This document shows, piece by piece, positions 10,200 to 23,345 of a stretch of 62,471 nucleotides of DNA (its first letter is position 1; each line of letters begins with the position of its first letter). This stretch comes from Betaproteobacteria bacterium Ga0077527. Lineage in GTDB: Bacteria > Pseudomonadota > Gammaproteobacteria > Burkholderiales > SG8-41. The position numbers were made by a program, and so were the translations under genes. Location: positions 1-62,471 of the forward strand of contig LNDW01000012.1 in NCBI GenBank assembly GCA_001464815.1, given 5' to 3'. The notes below the pieces were generated by a model that was given only the letters and a program-made list of their open reading frames with translations, made no database searches and was not told where the DNA came from.

Positions 10200-11014
10200 C
10201 GGCTGCAGGCGTGGTGACCAGGATTGCAGTGGCCGGCAGCGGCGGCCGCATGGGGCGCATGCTGCTGGAGACCGTGGCCGCTGATGCAGGCACCGTGCTG
10301 GGTGCTGCACTCGAGATTGCCGGCAGTCCGCTGGCGGGTCGTGATGCCGCCGAGCTGGCGGGTGTGCCGCGTGGCATTGCTGTCAGCACCGATCCGGCGC
10401 AGGCGCTGGCCGGATGTCATGTGCTGATCGACTTCACCCGGCCCGAAGGCACCTTGCAGCATCTTGAAATCTGTCGCCGCCTGAAGGTGGGCATGGTCAT
10501 CGGCACCACCGGTTTCGACGATGCTGGAAGGAAAGTCATTGCCGCCGCTGCTCGGGATATCGGCGTGGTGTTCGCACCGAACATGAGTGTCGGCGTCAAT
10601 GTCACGCTGAAACTGCTGGAAATGGCTGCCAGGGCGATGGGCTCCGACCATGACATTGAGATCATCGAGGCCCACCACAAGCACAAGGTCGATGCGCCTT
10701 CGGGCACTGCCCTGAAAATGGGCGAGGTGGTGGCCGGTGCGATGGGCAGGCAACTGGCCGACTGCGCGGTGTATGCGCGTGAAGGCGTGACCGGCGAGCG
10801 CAAGCCCGGCACCATCGGTTTTGCCACCATCCGTGGCGGCGACATCGTGGGCGACCACACAGTGATGTTTGCCGGCACCGGCGAGCGTGTCGAAATCACC
10901 CACCGATCAAACAGCCGGGCCAATTACGCGCGTGGCGCGGTACGCGCAGCCCGGTTCCTGATGGCACGGCCGGCCGGGCTCTACGACATGTGGGACGTGC
11001 TGGGGTTGCGCTGA
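10196..11014 (+). CDS. dapB: 4-hydroxy-tetrahydrodipicolinate reductase
   Basis: NAD(P)H-dependent reduction of 4-hydroxy-tetrahydrodipicolinate in the lysine and meso-diaminopimelate pathway. The 272-residue protein has the dinucleotide loop [11 protein letters not shown], the GTTGFDDAG segment and the signature [20 protein letters not shown] with catalytic His and Lys. It is translationally coupled to bamE by a 4-base overlap. The partner enzyme DapA lies about 15 kb downstream at 25842. Confidence 0.97.
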   Translation: MTAAGVVTRIAVAGSGGRMGRMLLETVAADAGTVLGAALEIAGSPLAGRDAAELAGVPRGIAVSTDPAQALAGCHVLIDFTRPEGTLQHLEICRRLKVGMVIGTTGFDDAGRKVIAAAARDIGVVFAPNMSVGVNVTLKLLEMAARAMGSDHDIEIIEAHHKHKVDAPSGTALKMGEVVAGAMGRQLADCAVYAREGVTGERKPGTIGFATIRGGDIVGDHTVMFAGTGERVEITHRSNSRANYARGAVRAARFLMARPAGLYDMWDVLGLR

Positions 11015-11082
11015 GCGCATTTTGTTCAAGGACTGGCCGAAGCTTCCAAGTCCTTGATTTTTCGTCGCGCGACCCGCGGCGC

Positions 11083-11112
11083 TTGGTGGGAGCAGGTGCT
11101 CTCGCGTATAAT
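11083..11112 (+). promoter_or_regulatory. Sigma70-type promoter of carAB
   Basis: TTGGTG (11083-11088), an 18-base spacer, and a perfect TATAAT (11107-11112). Transcription would begin near 11119, only a few bases before the leader hairpin at 11125. The -10 is exact and the -35 matches 4 of 6. Confidence 0.72.
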
Positions 11113-11124
11113 CCTGTTCCATTC

Positions 11125-11152
11125 AGCGGGACTGGCACAAACCGGTCCCGCT
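11125..11152 (+). promoter_or_regulatory. Leader hairpin at the 5' end of the carA transcript
   Basis: AGCGGGAC (11125-11132) pairs with GTCCCGCT (11145-11152). The stem continues inward with one U-G and two G-C pairs, giving 11 pairs closed by a CACAAA loop. No run of T follows, so it is not a simple terminator. It sits at the predicted start of the mRNA, about 45 bases before the carA GTG. Confidence 0.6.
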
Positions 11153-11197
11153 TTCCACGTCTATATCCGGAAAATTTCGGAAAATCAGGAGCTTGCA

Positions 11198-12340
11198 GTG
11201 TCCTCGTTCGCGCCCGCCATTCTCGTACTGAAGGATGGCACGGTATTTCGGGGCACGGCCATCGGCGCCGAGGGGCTGGTGGCCGGTGAGGTGGTGTTTA
11301 ACACCTCGCTGACCGGATATCAGGAGATCCTTACCGATCCCTCGTACTGCCGTCAGATCGTCACCCTGACCTACCCCCATATCGGCAACACCGGCGCCAA
11401 CCCCGAGGATGTCGAATCCGGAAAAATCCAGGCCGCCGGCCTGGTGATCCGCGACCTGCCGTTGCGGTCCTCGAATTTCCGCGAGCAGTGGACTCTCGGC
11501 GATTACCTGAAGCGCGAAAACATCATCGCCATCGCCGATATCGATACCCGCAAGCTGACGCGCATCCTGCGTGACCGCGGCGCGCAGGATGGCTGCATCA
11601 TGGCCGGCAAGGTTGATGAAAAGGCCGCACTGAAGGCTGCGAAGGATTTTCCCGGCCTGGTCGGCATGGATCTGGCGAAGGTGGTGTCCTGCGCCAAGTC
11701 CTACGAAACCGACGAGTCGGTGTGGCAGCTCGGCAGCGGCTACGGCAACCGCGGCGAAGCGAAGTTTCACGTGGTTGCCTATGACTTCGGCGTCAAGCGC
11801 AACATCCTGCGCATGCTCGCCGCGCGCGGTTGCAGGCTGACCGTGGTGCCGGCGCAGACACCGGCGGCGGAAGTGTTCAAGCTGAATCCCGACGGTGTGT
11901 TCCTTTCCAACGGTCCCGGCGATCCGGAGCCCTGTGACTACGCGATCCGCGCGATCCGCGAATTCCTCGCTGCCGGCACACCGCTGTTCGGCATCTGCCT
12001 GGGTCACCAGCTGCTGGGGCTGGCCTGCGGTGCGAAGACGCTGAAAATGAAATTCGGTCACCACGGTGCCAACCATCCGGTGCAGGACCTTGAATCGAAG
12101 CGGGTGATGATCACCAGCCAGAACCACGGTTTCGCGGTGGACGGCGCGACACTGCCTGCCAATGCGCGGGTGACACACGTTTCGCTGTTCGATGGCAGCC
12201 TGCAGGGCTTCGCTCTGACCGACAAGCCGGCATTCTGCTTCCAGGGTCACCCCGAAGCCAGCCCTGGCCCGCATGACGTGGATTATCTGTTCGACCGGTT
12301 CGTGAAGCTGATGGCCCAAAACCCTGCACGGACTGCATGA
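11198..12340 (+). CDS. carA: Carbamoyl-phosphate synthase small (glutaminase) subunit
   Basis: Hydrolyses glutamine and channels ammonia to CarB for carbamoyl phosphate, the precursor of arginine and pyrimidines. The frame is open to 11054, but GTG at 11198 ([19 protein letters not shown]) has AGGAG six bases upstream and matches the family N-terminus, giving 380 residues. The glutaminase triad is Cys267 in [13 protein letters not shown] and His351/Glu353 in [11 protein letters not shown]. It is one base ahead of carB in the same operon. Confidence 0.97.
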   Translation: MSSFAPAILVLKDGTVFRGTAIGAEGLVAGEVVFNTSLTGYQEILTDPSYCRQIVTLTYPHIGNTGANPEDVESGKIQAAGLVIRDLPLRSSNFREQWTLGDYLKRENIIAIADIDTRKLTRILRDRGAQDGCIMAGKVDEKAALKAAKDFPGLVGMDLAKVVSCAKSYETDESVWQLGSGYGNRGEAKFHVVAYDFGVKRNILRMLAARGCRLTVVPAQTPAAEVFKLNPDGVFLSNGPGDPEPCDYAIRAIREFLAAGTPLFGICLGHQLLGLACGAKTLKMKFGHHGANHPVQDLESKRVMITSQNHGFAVDGATLPANARVTHVSLFDGSLQGFALTDKPAFCFQGHPEASPGPHDVDYLFDRFVKLMAQNPARTA

Positions 12341-12341
12341 C

Positions 12342-15563
<3,222 letters not shown>

Positions 15564-15565
15564 AC

Positions 15566-15574
15566 AGGAGGTGA
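15566..15574 (+). promoter_or_regulatory. Near-perfect Shine-Dalgarno of greA
   Basis: AGGAGGTGA is a full complement to the 16S 3' end and lies four bases before the greA ATG at 15579. It overlaps nothing else and begins three bases after the carB stop. It should give greA high translation relative to carB on the same message. Confidence 0.7.
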
Positions 15575-15578
15575 CGCC

Positions 15579-16058
15579 ATGAATCCTAAGACTCCATTGA
15601 CGGTAAAGGGCGCGGAACTGCTGCGTGCCGAGCTGCATGAATTAAAAACGGTGCAACGGCCGGCAATTATCGCCGCGATCGCGGAAGCCCGCGCCCACGG
15701 CGACCTGTCAGAGAACGCCGAATACGCGGCGGCCAAGGAGCGCCAGAGCTTCATCGAGGGCCGAATTGCCGAAGTCGAGTCCAAGGTTTCCAATGCCCAG
15801 ATCATTGATCCGGCGACCATTGATGCCGATGGCCGCTGCGTGTTCGGCGCCACAGTGGAGCTTGAGGATGTTTCCGCCGGCAAGGGCGTGACTTACCAGA
15901 TCGTTGGTGACGACGAGGCCGACATCAAGCTTGGCAAGATTTCAATCAGCTCGCCGATCGCGCGCGCGCTGATCGGCAAATATGCCGGTGACGTCGCCGA
16001 AGTCCAGGCGCCGGGCGGCGTACGCGAATACGAAATCATCGACGTTCGCTACGAATAG
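15579..16058 (+). CDS. greA: Transcription elongation factor GreA
   Basis: Rescues backtracked RNA polymerase by stimulating transcript cleavage through the secondary channel. It is 159 residues, the standard length. The N-terminal coiled coil carries the acidic tip in [21 protein letters not shown]. The C-terminal FKBP-like domain includes [20 protein letters not shown] and [14 protein letters not shown]. carB-greA linkage is common in Proteobacteria. Confidence 0.97.
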   Translation: MNPKTPLTVKGAELLRAELHELKTVQRPAIIAAIAEARAHGDLSENAEYAAAKERQSFIEGRIAEVESKVSNAQIIDPATIDADGRCVFGATVELEDVSAGKGVTYQIVGDDEADIKLGKISISSPIARALIGKYAGDVAEVQAPGGVREYEIIDVRYE

Positions 16059-16160
16059 CACCGCCATTGCCAGTACGGATGATGGCTGCTCTGTTGCGCA
16101 GTCGCCTTGCCTCAGGGCGAGGCCATTGCGCAGCACCATCCATCCTCAATTAATTTTGCT

Positions 16161-16180
16161 TTAAAAACAATGACTTACAA
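16161..16180 (-). repeat. AT-rich recurrent motif, copy 3
   Basis: On the minus strand this reads TTGTAAGTCATTGTTTTTAA, matching the copies at 56976 and 57925 except for a few bases. It lies between the convergent ends of greA and the yhbY-family gene, so it is not obviously a promoter element. Confidence 0.45.
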
Positions 16181-16190
16181 TATATCCGGG

Positions 16191-16556
16191 TCAGGCCATC
16201 TGGAAGCTGCGCTTGGTGCGGCGCGGACCGCGGGACCCGGCCTTCTTTTTTGTACCGGCTTTGACTGTTTTGGTTCCGGTATCCGCAGGGCGCGGCCGGA
16301 AGATCACCAGGATCTTGCCGATGCCCTGCACCGGCGCGGCATCCAGCTCAGTGCAGACGGTATCGATGATGCCGCTGCGCGCTGCACGATCATCACCAAG
16401 CACGCGGATCTTGATCAGTTCATGGCTGGTCAGCGCGACGTTGATTTCGCGCAGCACCGCGGGCGTCAGTCCGGCATCACCGATCATCACCACCGGCTGC
16501 AGGTGGTGGGCGCGGGCCTTCAGCGCGCGGCGTTCGGCAGGAGTCAGTGTCATCAT
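16191..16556 (-). CDS. yhbY: YhbY-family (CRM domain) RNA-binding protein
   Basis: Small CRM-domain protein; family members associate with the pre-50S ribosomal particle. The core shows [20 protein letters not shown], the GxxG-type loop [11 protein letters not shown], and [15 protein letters not shown]. At 121 residues it is longer than the roughly 97-residue E. coli protein because of a basic tail ([17 protein letters not shown]). It is divergent from rlmE, another 50S biogenesis gene, with which it is often paired. Confidence 0.92.
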   Translation of the reverse strand: MMTLTPAERRALKARAHHLQPVVMIGDAGLTPAVLREINVALTSHELIKIRVLGDDRAARSGIIDTVCTELDAAPVQGIGKILVIFRPRPADTGTKTVKAGTKKKAGSRGPRRTKRSFQMA

Positions 16557-16612
16557 GCGCCGAGTTTAGCAGGTCGCACTGCGGCAGCAGTCTCGGCGCG
16601 GGACAATTGATC

Positions 16613-17239
16613 GTGGCGCGCACCCGCACCAGCAAGGCGTGGATGCAGGAGCATGTCAACGATCCCTTTGTGCGCCGTGCGCAGGCCGAGGGCATGCGGT
16701 CGCGCGCGGCCTACAAGCTGCAGCAACTCGCTGAGCGCGACAAGCTGCTCAAGCCGGGCTTGGTGGTGGTGGATCTGGGCGCAGCCCCCGGCGGCTGGTT
16801 GCAGGTTGCCGCCAAAGCCGTGGGGGATGGCGGACTGGTCATCGGCGTGGACTTGCTGGAAATGACCCCGCTGCCGGGCGTGAAAGTCCTGCGTGGGGAT
16901 TTCGGCGACGACGCGATTTTGACCGAACTGCTGGAATTGCTTGGCGGGCGTGGTGTGGACCTTGTGCTTTCGGACATGGCGCCCAATATCAGCGGGGTGG
17001 CAAATGTTGATCAGGCGCGCAGCATAGGATTGGCCGAGCTGGCCCTGGATTTTGCAGTCAAGCATTTGAAACCGCAGGGAAATTTACTGGTCAAAGTATT
17101 CCAGGGAACGGGCTTCGATGAATTGGTGTCCGAGCTCAGGCGGCGCTTTGTACAGGTGATGATCCGCAAGCCCGAGGCCTCGCGCAGCAGGTCGAGCGAG
17201 GTCTATTTGGTCGGCAAGGGACTGAAAGTGGTGAAATAA
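16613..17239 (+). CDS. rlmE: 23S rRNA (uridine-2552) 2'-O-methyltransferase RlmE (FtsJ/RrmJ)
   Basis: Methylates U2552 in the A-loop of 23S rRNA late in 50S assembly. The K-D-K-E tetrad is visible: [30 protein letters not shown] and SSEVYLVG. The SAM loop is [16 protein letters not shown]. The frame is open to 16547, but GTG at 16613 ([17 protein letters not shown]) gives the usual 208-residue protein; no clear Shine-Dalgarno distinguishes the starts. It lies upstream of ftsH as in most Proteobacteria. Confidence 0.95.
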   Translation: MARTRTSKAWMQEHVNDPFVRRAQAEGMRSRAAYKLQQLAERDKLLKPGLVVVDLGAAPGGWLQVAAKAVGDGGLVIGVDLLEMTPLPGVKVLRGDFGDDAILTELLELLGGRGVDLVLSDMAPNISGVANVDQARSIGLAELALDFAVKHLKPQGNLLVKVFQGTGFDELVSELRRRFVQVMIRKPEASRSRSSEVYLVGKGLKVVK

Positions 17240-17361
17240 AGCGGTATTTGCTGTTCCACCCCTCTGTCACGCAGGGGAAAAGAGTCTAGAATTGAATGGC
17301 TTAGCATGATCCGGCGGCTGGCGCCGGGCGCCCTCGACAGGCGGCCCTACAAGGAGCAATT

Positions 17362-19251
17362 TTGAACAATCTGATGAAAAACATGGCGATCTGGCTGGTC
17401 ATCGCGCTGGTGCTGATGACGGTGTTCAACCAGTTCAACACCCGCCAGACCACGCAGAAGGCGATGGAGTATTCCCAGTTCATTGACGAGGTGAAGCAGG
17501 GCAAGATCGCCAAGGTCACCATCGAAGGCCGCATCGTGAAGGGCGTCAAGTCCACTGGCGAAAAATTCACGACCTATGCGCCCTCCGACATCTGGATGGT
17601 CACTGACCTGCTGAAGAACGGCGTCATCGTCGAAGCGAAGCCGGAAGAAGAACCGTCGTTGCTGATGAACATCTTCGTGTCCTGGTTCCCGATGCTGCTG
17701 CTGATCGGTGTCTGGGTGTTTTTCATGCGCCAGATGCAGGGCGGCGGCCGCGGAGGTGCGTTCTCCTTTGGCAAGAGCAAGGCGCGGTTGCTCGACGAGA
17801 ACAGCAACACGGTGACTTTTGCTGACGTTGCCGGTTGCGAAGAGGCAAAGGAAGAAGTATCCGAACTGGTTGAGTTCCTGCGCGACCCTTCAAAATTCCA
17901 GAAGCTCGGTGGCCGTATTCCGCGCGGCGTGCTGATGGTCGGCAATCCCGGCACCGGCAAGACGCTGCTCGCGCGCGCCATCGCTGGTGAAGCCAAGGTG
18001 CCGTTTTTCTCGATCTCCGGCTCCGATTTCGTTGAGATGTTTGTCGGCGTCGGTGCTGCGCGTGTTCGCGACATGTTCGAGAACGCCAAGAAACACGCGC
18101 CCTGCATCGTGTTCATCGATGAAATCGACGCGGTCGGCCGCCAGCGTGGCGCCGGCCTCGGCGGTGGCAACGACGAGCGCGAGCAGACACTGAACCAGTT
18201 GTTGGTCGAGATGGATGGCTTCGAAGCCAATTCCGGCGTGATCATCATTGCCGCCACCAACCGCCCCGACGTGCTCGATCCGGCGCTGCTGCGTCCGGGC
18301 CGTTTCGACCGCCAGGTGGTGGTGCCGCTGCCCGACATCCGTGGTCGTGAGCAGATACTGCAGGTGCACATGCGCAAGGTGCCGATCGCGCCGGACGTCA
18401 AGGCCGACATCCTCGCGCGCGGCACCCCCGGTTTCTCCGGCGCCGACCTCGCCAACCTGGTCAACGAGGCCGCGCTGTTCGCCGCCCGTGGCAACAAGCG
18501 CCTGGTCGACATGGATGATTTCGAGCGCGCCAAGGACAAGATCATGATGGGCGCCGAGCGGCGCTCGATGGTGATGCCCGAGCACGAGCGCAAGAACACG
18601 GCGTATCACGAGTCCGGCCACGCGGTGGTTGCCAAGCTGCTGACCCGTACCGATCCGGTGCACAAGGTCACCATCATCCCGCGCGGCCGAGCGCTGGGTG
18701 TGACCATGCAGTTGCCGACTGAAGACCGTTACAGCCTCGATCGCGAACAGATTCTGCAGAACATCGCCGTGCTGTTCGGCGGACGTATTGCCGAAGAGGT
18801 TTTCATGGGGCAGATGACCACCGGGGCCTCCAATGACTTCGAGCGTGCAACCGAGATGGCGCGCAACATGGTCACGCGCTGGGGCATGACCGACAGTTTG
18901 GGCACCATGGTCTATGCCGAGAACGAGGGCGAAGTGTTCCTTGGCCGCTCGGTCACCACGCACAAAAACATGTCCGAGGAAACCATGCGCAAGGTCGATG
19001 CGGAAATCCGCCGCATCATCGACCAGCAGTACGGGTTGGCGCGCAAGATCCTTGAGGATAACCGGGACAAGGTCGAGGCCATGACCAAGGCGTTGCTCGA
19101 ATGGGAGACCATCGACGCCGAACAGATCGACGACATCATGGCCGGCCGCGAGCCGCGCCCGCCGAAACCGGTGGCCGCGCCTGTGCCGAAACCACCCAAG
19201 GACAGCACCCCGGGCGCCGCTGCCACCAGCAAGCCCGCTGCCGAAGCATGA
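17362..19251 (+). CDS. ftsH: ATP-dependent zinc metalloprotease FtsH
   Basis: Membrane-anchored AAA protease that degrades sigma32, LpxC and damaged membrane proteins. The 629-residue protein has membrane segments at about 6-24 and 99-121. Walker A is GNPGTGKT (194-201), Walker B is [14 protein letters not shown], and the zinc site is HESGH (416-420). The start is TTG at 17362, supported by AAGGAG at 17351-17356 with correct spacing and by the match of [15 protein letters not shown] to the family N-terminus. The tail is Pro/Ala-rich. A strong terminator follows at 19272. Confidence 0.98.
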   Translation: MNNLMKNMAIWLVIALVLMTVFNQFNTRQTTQKAMEYSQFIDEVKQGKIAKVTIEGRIVKGVKSTGEKFTTYAPSDIWMVTDLLKNGVIVEAKPEEEPSLLMNIFVSWFPMLLLIGVWVFFMRQMQGGGRGGAFSFGKSKARLLDENSNTVTFADVAGCEEAKEEVSELVEFLRDPSKFQKLGGRIPRGVLMVGNPGTGKTLLARAIAGEAKVPFFSISGSDFVEMFVGVGAARVRDMFENAKKHAPCIVFIDEIDAVGRQRGAGLGGGNDEREQTLNQLLVEMDGFEANSGVIIIAATNRPDVLDPALLRPGRFDRQVVVPLPDIRGREQILQVHMRKVPIAPDVKADILARGTPGFSGADLANLVNEAALFAARGNKRLVDMDDFERAKDKIMMGAERRSMVMPEHERKNTAYHESGHAVVAKLLTRTDPVHKVTIIPRGRALGVTMQLPTEDRYSLDREQILQNIAVLFGGRIAEEVFMGQMTTGASNDFERATEMARNMVTRWGMTDSLGTMVYAENEGEVFLGRSVTTHKNMSEETMRKVDAEIRRIIDQQYGLARKILEDNRDKVEAMTKALLEWETIDAEQIDDIMAGREPRPPKPVAAPVPKPPKDSTPGAAATSKPAAEA

Positions 19252-19271
19252 CCGGCACCAGTGCAAACCAG

Positions 19272-19304
19272 CGGCAGGGTTGAATAACCCTGCCGTTTTT
19301 GTTT
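19272..19304 (+). terminator. Rho-independent terminator after ftsH
   Basis: CGGCAGGGTT (19272-19281), loop GAAT, and AACCCTGCCG (19286-19295) make a perfect 10-bp stem followed by TTTTTGTTT. It ends the rlmE-ftsH unit, so folP is expected to have its own promoter. Confidence 0.9.
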
Positions 19305-19347
19305 GGGCCTCAAATTTTTCTGTAGTTCCTGCACATCACCGTTTCCG

Positions 19348-20172
19348 ATGATCCTGTACTGCGGTTCATACAATCTGTCGCTTGATCGTCCGCTGGTCAT
19401 GGGCGTAGTCAATGTCACGCCGGATTCCTTTTCAGACGGTGGTCATTTCCTGCGGCATGACGCGGCCGTGGCACATGCGCGGCGCCTGGCCGATGAGGGC
19501 GCCGACCTGCTCGACATCGGTGGCGAATCGACACGGCCAGGTGCGCCGCCGGTTTCCCTTGACGAGGAACGCCGCCGCGTGCTGCCGGTGCTGCAGGCGC
19601 TGGCCGGACTCGGTGTGCCGCTGTCGATCGATACCCAGAAGCCGGAGCTGATGCGCGAAGCTGCCGCGGCCGGCGCTGCGATGATCAATGACGTCAATGG
19701 TTTTGAAGCGCCCGGTGCTCTGGATGCGGTTGCCGGTTCGGGCTGCGCGATCTGCATCATGCACAAGCAGGGCACGCCGCAGACCATGCAGCAGGCGCCG
19801 CAGTATGACGATGTGGTGGCCGAGGTCGGGGCATATCTGCGCAGCCGTGTCGAGGCTGCGCAGGCTGCGGGCATTGCCCGTGAGTCAATCGTTGTTGATC
19901 CCGGTTTCGGCTTCGGCAAGACCCTGGAGCACAATCTGGCTTTGTTACGCGGACTGGACAGGCTCGCGCTTCGGGTGCCGCTTCTGGCCGGCCTGTCACG
20001 CAAAACCATGATCGGTACATTGACCGGCCGCGAGGTCGGCGACCGGGTGTCCGGCAGCGTGGCCGCCGCGCTGATCGCGGCGCAGCATGGTGCCGCCATC
20101 CTGCGTGTTCACGACGTGGCGGCGACCCGGGATGCACTGGCGGTATGGCAGGCGGTTCAACGGCGGGATTGA
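19348..20172 (+). CDS. folP: Dihydropteroate synthase
   Basis: Condenses p-aminobenzoate with dihydropterin pyrophosphate in folate synthesis and is the sulfonamide target. The 274-residue protein has the signatures LVMGVVNVTPDSFSDGG and DLLDIGGESTRPGA, the middle loop INDVNGF, and the C-terminal DPGFGFGKTLEHNLALLR and LLAGLSRKTMIG. ATG at 19348 (MILYCGSYNLSLDRP) is preferred over the TTG at 19303, which lies just after the ftsH terminator. The ftsH-folP-glmM order is conserved in Proteobacteria. Confidence 0.97.
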   Translation: MILYCGSYNLSLDRPLVMGVVNVTPDSFSDGGHFLRHDAAVAHARRLADEGADLLDIGGESTRPGAPPVSLDEERRRVLPVLQALAGLGVPLSIDTQKPELMREAAAAGAAMINDVNGFEAPGALDAVAGSGCAICIMHKQGTPQTMQQAPQYDDVVAEVGAYLRSRVEAAQAAGIARESIVVDPGFGFGKTLEHNLALLRGLDRLALRVPLLAGLSRKTMIGTLTGREVGDRVSGSVAAALIAAQHGAAILRVHDVAATRDALAVWQAVQRRD

Positions 20173-20227
20173 GGATTGAGTAAACTCCGGTTTGTCCGGG
20201 TTTTCCCGCGATCCTCAATCCTCATTC
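20167..20227 (+). repeat. Inverted repeat with tandem 7-mers between folP and glmM
   Basis: GATTGAGGATTGAG (20167-20180), which overlaps the folP stop codon, faces CTCAATCCTCATTC (20214-20227). Thirteen of 14 positions pair, with a 33-base loop. The right arm runs on as CTCATTC copies up to the glmM start. No T-run follows. It may be an intergenic repeat element or an RNA processing hairpin. Confidence 0.55.
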
Positions 20228-20242
20228 CTCATTCCTGAAAAA

Positions 20243-21595
20243 ATGTCCCGTAAATATTTCGGCACCGATGGTGTCAGAGGCACGGTTGGCACAGCGCCGA
20301 TCACTCCTGATTTTGTGATGCGCCTGGGTTATGCCGCGGGCAAGGTGCTGGCGGGCAAGGCCGCAGCAGGCGGCCGGCCAGCGGTGCTGATCGGCAAGGA
20401 CACCCGGGTCTCGGGCTACATGCTCGAGGCCGCGCTGGAGGCCGGTCTGTCGGCAGCCGGGGTCGACGTCCAACTGGTCGGACCGATGCCGACGCCCGGC
20501 GTGGCCTATCTGACACGGGCGCTGCGCCTGTCCGCCGGCATCGTGATCAGCGCCTCGCACAATCCCCATCAGGACAATGGCATCAAGTTCTTTTCCGCAG
20601 ACGGCAACAAGCTGCCGGATGCCACGGAACTGGCCATCGAAGCGGCGCTGGACGAGCCGCTGCGCTGCAAATCCTCCTCGGGGCTGGGCAAGGCCCGGCG
20701 CGTCGATGACGCCGCCGGCCGTTACGTCGAATTCTGCAAGAGCACCTTCCCCGGCGAACTGGACCTGCACGGCTTGCGCATCGCGCTCGATTGCGCGCAT
20801 GGCGCGGCGTACCACATCGCGCCGCATGTGTTCCATGAGCTGGGTGCCGAGGTGGTCAGCACCGGTGTGCAGCCGGATGGCTTCAACATCAACAAGGGGG
20901 TGGGCGCGACGCATCCGGAATCGCTGCAGCGCCTGGTCAAGCGGTCCCGCGCCGATCTGGGCATTGCCCTCGACGGCGACGCCGATCGCCTGCTGATGGC
21001 CGATGCCAGGGGCCGCATCTACGATGGTGACGAACTGCTTTACGTGATTGCCGCGCGGCACAAGCGGGTGCGCGCCCTTCGTGGCGGTGTCGTCGGCACG
21101 CAAATGACCAATCTGGCGATGGAAAAAGCCCTGCAGCGCCAGAAAATTCCGTTTGCCCGAGCCAGGGTCGGTGACCGCTACGTGCTGGAGATGCTGCATG
21201 CCCGTGGCTGGCAACTGGGCGGCGAGAATTCAGGGCATCTGATCTGCCTCGACCGTCATACCACGGGCGATGGCACTGTCGCTGCATTGCAGGTGCTGGG
21301 TGCATTACTTGCCGAGGGCAAGACGCTGGATCAGGCTGTTGATTTCAGATTGTTTCCGCAGGTGCTGGTCAATGTCAGGCTCTCCGGCGGCTCGGCGAAA
21401 GCCATCGTTGCCGCGAAACCGGTGCTGAAGGCGGTGGCCGCGGCGGAGCGTACATTAAGCGGGGCGGGGCGTGTGCTGCTGCGTCCATCCGGCACCGAGC
21501 CGGTGATCCGGGTGATGGTCGAGGGTGAGTCGCGGCCGCTGGTGACGCGGCTGGCGAAGCAGGTTGCCGCCGAGGTTGCCGCTGCTTCCCGCTGA
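20243..21595 (+). CDS. glmM: Phosphoglucosamine mutase
   Basis: Converts glucosamine-6-phosphate to glucosamine-1-phosphate on the way to UDP-GlcNAc, feeding peptidoglycan and LPS. Here UDP-GlcNAc is also the substrate of the PgaC synthase encoded at 42126. The 450-residue protein has the phosphorylated serine in [16 protein letters not shown] (Ser105), the metal loop [13 protein letters not shown], the sugar loop GGENSGHLI, and the phosphate-binding [28 protein letters not shown] at 20243 is the family start. Confidence 0.97.
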   Translation: MSRKYFGTDGVRGTVGTAPITPDFVMRLGYAAGKVLAGKAAAGGRPAVLIGKDTRVSGYMLEAALEAGLSAAGVDVQLVGPMPTPGVAYLTRALRLSAGIVISASHNPHQDNGIKFFSADGNKLPDATELAIEAALDEPLRCKSSSGLGKARRVDDAAGRYVEFCKSTFPGELDLHGLRIALDCAHGAAYHIAPHVFHELGAEVVSTGVQPDGFNINKGVGATHPESLQRLVKRSRADLGIALDGDADRLLMADARGRIYDGDELLYVIAARHKRVRALRGGVVGTQMTNLAMEKALQRQKIPFARARVGDRYVLEMLHARGWQLGGENSGHLICLDRHTTGDGTVAALQVLGALLAEGKTLDQAVDFRLFPQVLVNVRLSGGSAKAIVAAKPVLKAVAAAERTLSGAGRVLLRPSGTEPVIRVMVEGESRPLVTRLAKQVAAEVAAASR

Positions 21596-21623
21596 GAAAG
21601 CGGCTTGAAAAGGCAGGTAAATT

Positions 21624-21644
21624 ACGGCGGCTTGAGGCCGCCGT
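21624..21644. terminator. Hairpin between convergent glmM and pstB
   Basis: ACGGCGGC (21624-21631), loop of five, and GCCGCCGT (21637-21644) form a perfect 8-bp GC stem in the 55-base space between the two stop codons. Neither side has a long T-run, so terminator activity is uncertain. Confidence 0.45.
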
Positions 21645-21650
21645 GGAGGA

Positions 21651-22430
21651 TCAGCCGAAGCGGCCGGTGATGTAGTCCTCGGTTTCCTTCTTTTTCGGCT
21701 TGATGAACAACTGGTCGGTCTGGCCGAATTCGATCATTTCGCCGAGATACATATAGGCTGTGAAATCCGACACCCGCGCCGCCTGCTGCATGTTGTGGGT
21801 GACGATGGCCACCGTGTAATCGGACTTCAGTTCATGTACCAGCTCCTCAATCTTGGCGGTCGAGATCGGGTCCAGAGCCGAGGTCGGTTCGTCGAGCAGG
21901 ATCACCGAGGGCTTCACTGCTACTGAGCGCGCGATGCACAGGCGCTGCTGCTGGCCGCCGGACAACGCGAGGCCGCTCTGGTTGAGTTTGTCCTTGGCCT
22001 CGTTCCACAGCGCGGTCTTGGTCAGCGCCCATTCCACCCGTTCGTCCATTTCACCCTTGGACAGGTTTTCGTACAGGCGAACACCGAAGGCGATGTTGTC
22101 GTAGATCGACATCGGAAACGGCGTCGGTTTCTGGAACACCATGCCGACACGCGCGCGCAGCAGGTTCAAATCCTGTTTCGGGTCGAGGATGTTCTGGCCA
22201 TAGAAGTTGATTTCGCCTTCAGCGCGCTGTCCGGGGTACAGGCTGTACATGCGGTTCAGCGTGCGCAGCAGCGTCGATTTGCCGCAGCCCGAGGGGCCGA
22301 TGAAAGCGGTGACCTTGCGTTCGGCGATGTCGAGGTTGATGTCCTTCAGCCCCTGGAACTTGCCGTAAAAGAAATTCAGATGGCGAATCTGGATCGCCGT
22401 CTTGAGCTGCAGCTCCTGGGCGTTGGCCAT
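21651..22430 (-). CDS. pstB: Phosphate ABC transporter ATP-binding protein PstB
   Basis: ATPase of the high-affinity phosphate importer. The 259-residue protein has Walker [10 protein letters not shown], the Q-loop [16 protein letters not shown], signature [17 protein letters not shown], Walker [14 protein letters not shown] and switch [13 protein letters not shown]. The frame is open far upstream into pstA, but [20 protein letters not shown] at 22430 is the family start. It is last in pstS-pstC-pstA-pstB; no phoU follows here. Confidence 0.97.
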   Translation of the reverse strand: MANAQELQLKTAIQIRHLNFFYGKFQGLKDINLDIAERKVTAFIGPSGCGKSTLLRTLNRMYSLYPGQRAEGEINFYGQNILDPKQDLNLLRARVGMVFQKPTPFPMSIYDNIAFGVRLYENLSKGEMDERVEWALTKTALWNEAKDKLNQSGLALSGGQQQRLCIARSVAVKPSVILLDEPTSALDPISTAKIEELVHELKSDYTVAIVTHNMQQAARVSDFTAYMYLGEMIEFGQTDQLFIKPKKKETEDYITGRFG

Positions 22431-22459
22431 GGTTTTATATCCCTTGGGTTTGTGATGGG

Positions 22460-23308
22460 TTACTGGGAAATTTTTTCGCGGAAAATCACGCGAGCAAGGA
22501 TGTTCAAAACAAGAACGGTCAGGGTAATGAGTAGCGCGCCACCCCAGGCGAGTCGGATCCAGTTGTCGTAGGGGCTCATCGCGAACTGGAAGATGACCAC
22601 CGGCAGGTTGGACATCGGCTTGGTCATGTCCATCGAGAAAAACTGGTTGTTCAGAGCGGTGAACAACAGCGGTGCCGTTTCGCCGCTGACCCGTGCGAGC
22701 GCCAGCAGCACACCGGTGACCACGCCGCTCTTGGCGGCGCGGAGGGTCACCATCGTGGCGACTTTCCACTGCGGCGCACCCAGCGCATAGGCGGCTTCGC
22801 GCAGGCTGCCGGGCACCAGCCGAAGCATGTTTTCCGTGGTGCGCAAGACCACCGGGATCGCGATCAGCGCCAGTGCGACGGTGCCGGCCCATCCAGAGAA
22901 TTGTTTGACCTGGGCGACGATGATCGCGTAGACGAACAGGCCCAGAACGATCGAAGGCGCGCTCAGCATGATGTCGGTCATGAAACGGGTCAGTTCGGCG
23001 ATGCGGCTGCGGTTGCCGAATTCGGCGAGGTATACCCCGGCGAGAATGCCGATCGGCGTGCTGATCAGAGTGGCAAAACCGACCAGCATCAGGCTGCCGA
23101 CAATCGCGTTGGCGAGACCGCCACCTTCAGAGCCCGGTGCCGGTGTTGACTGGGTGAACATGTTCAGGTCCAGCGCCGCGAAGCCGTTCTTGAACAGCAC
23201 GAAGAGTATCCACAGCAGCACGGACAGACCGAGAACCATGGCCGCCATCGACAGGCTGATGCCGATGCGGTTGGTCCACAAGCGTTTACGGTAAAGGTTC
23301 TGGTTCAT
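22460..23308 (-). CDS. pstA: Phosphate ABC transporter permease PstA
   Basis: One of the two membrane permeases of the phosphate importer, 282 residues with about six hydrophobic segments. The EAA loop that docks PstB is [21 protein letters not shown], followed by [14 protein letters not shown] typical of PstA. It lies between pstC and pstB with short gaps, so it is part of the same transcript. Confidence 0.96.
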   Translation of the reverse strand: MNQNLYRKRLWTNRIGISLSMAAMVLGLSVLLWILFVLFKNGFAALDLNMFTQSTPAPGSEGGGLANAIVGSLMLVGFATLISTPIGILAGVYLAEFGNRSRIAELTRFMTDIMLSAPSIVLGLFVYAIIVAQVKQFSGWAGTVALALIAIPVVLRTTENMLRLVPGSLREAAYALGAPQWKVATMVTLRAAKSGVVTGVLLALARVSGETAPLLFTALNNQFFSMDMTKPMSNLPVVIFQFAMSPYDNWIRLAWGGALLITLTVLVLNILARVIFREKISQ

Positions 23309-23345
23309 GGCATTGTTTATCCGGTAGGCCTCAGGTCTGCAGTCC

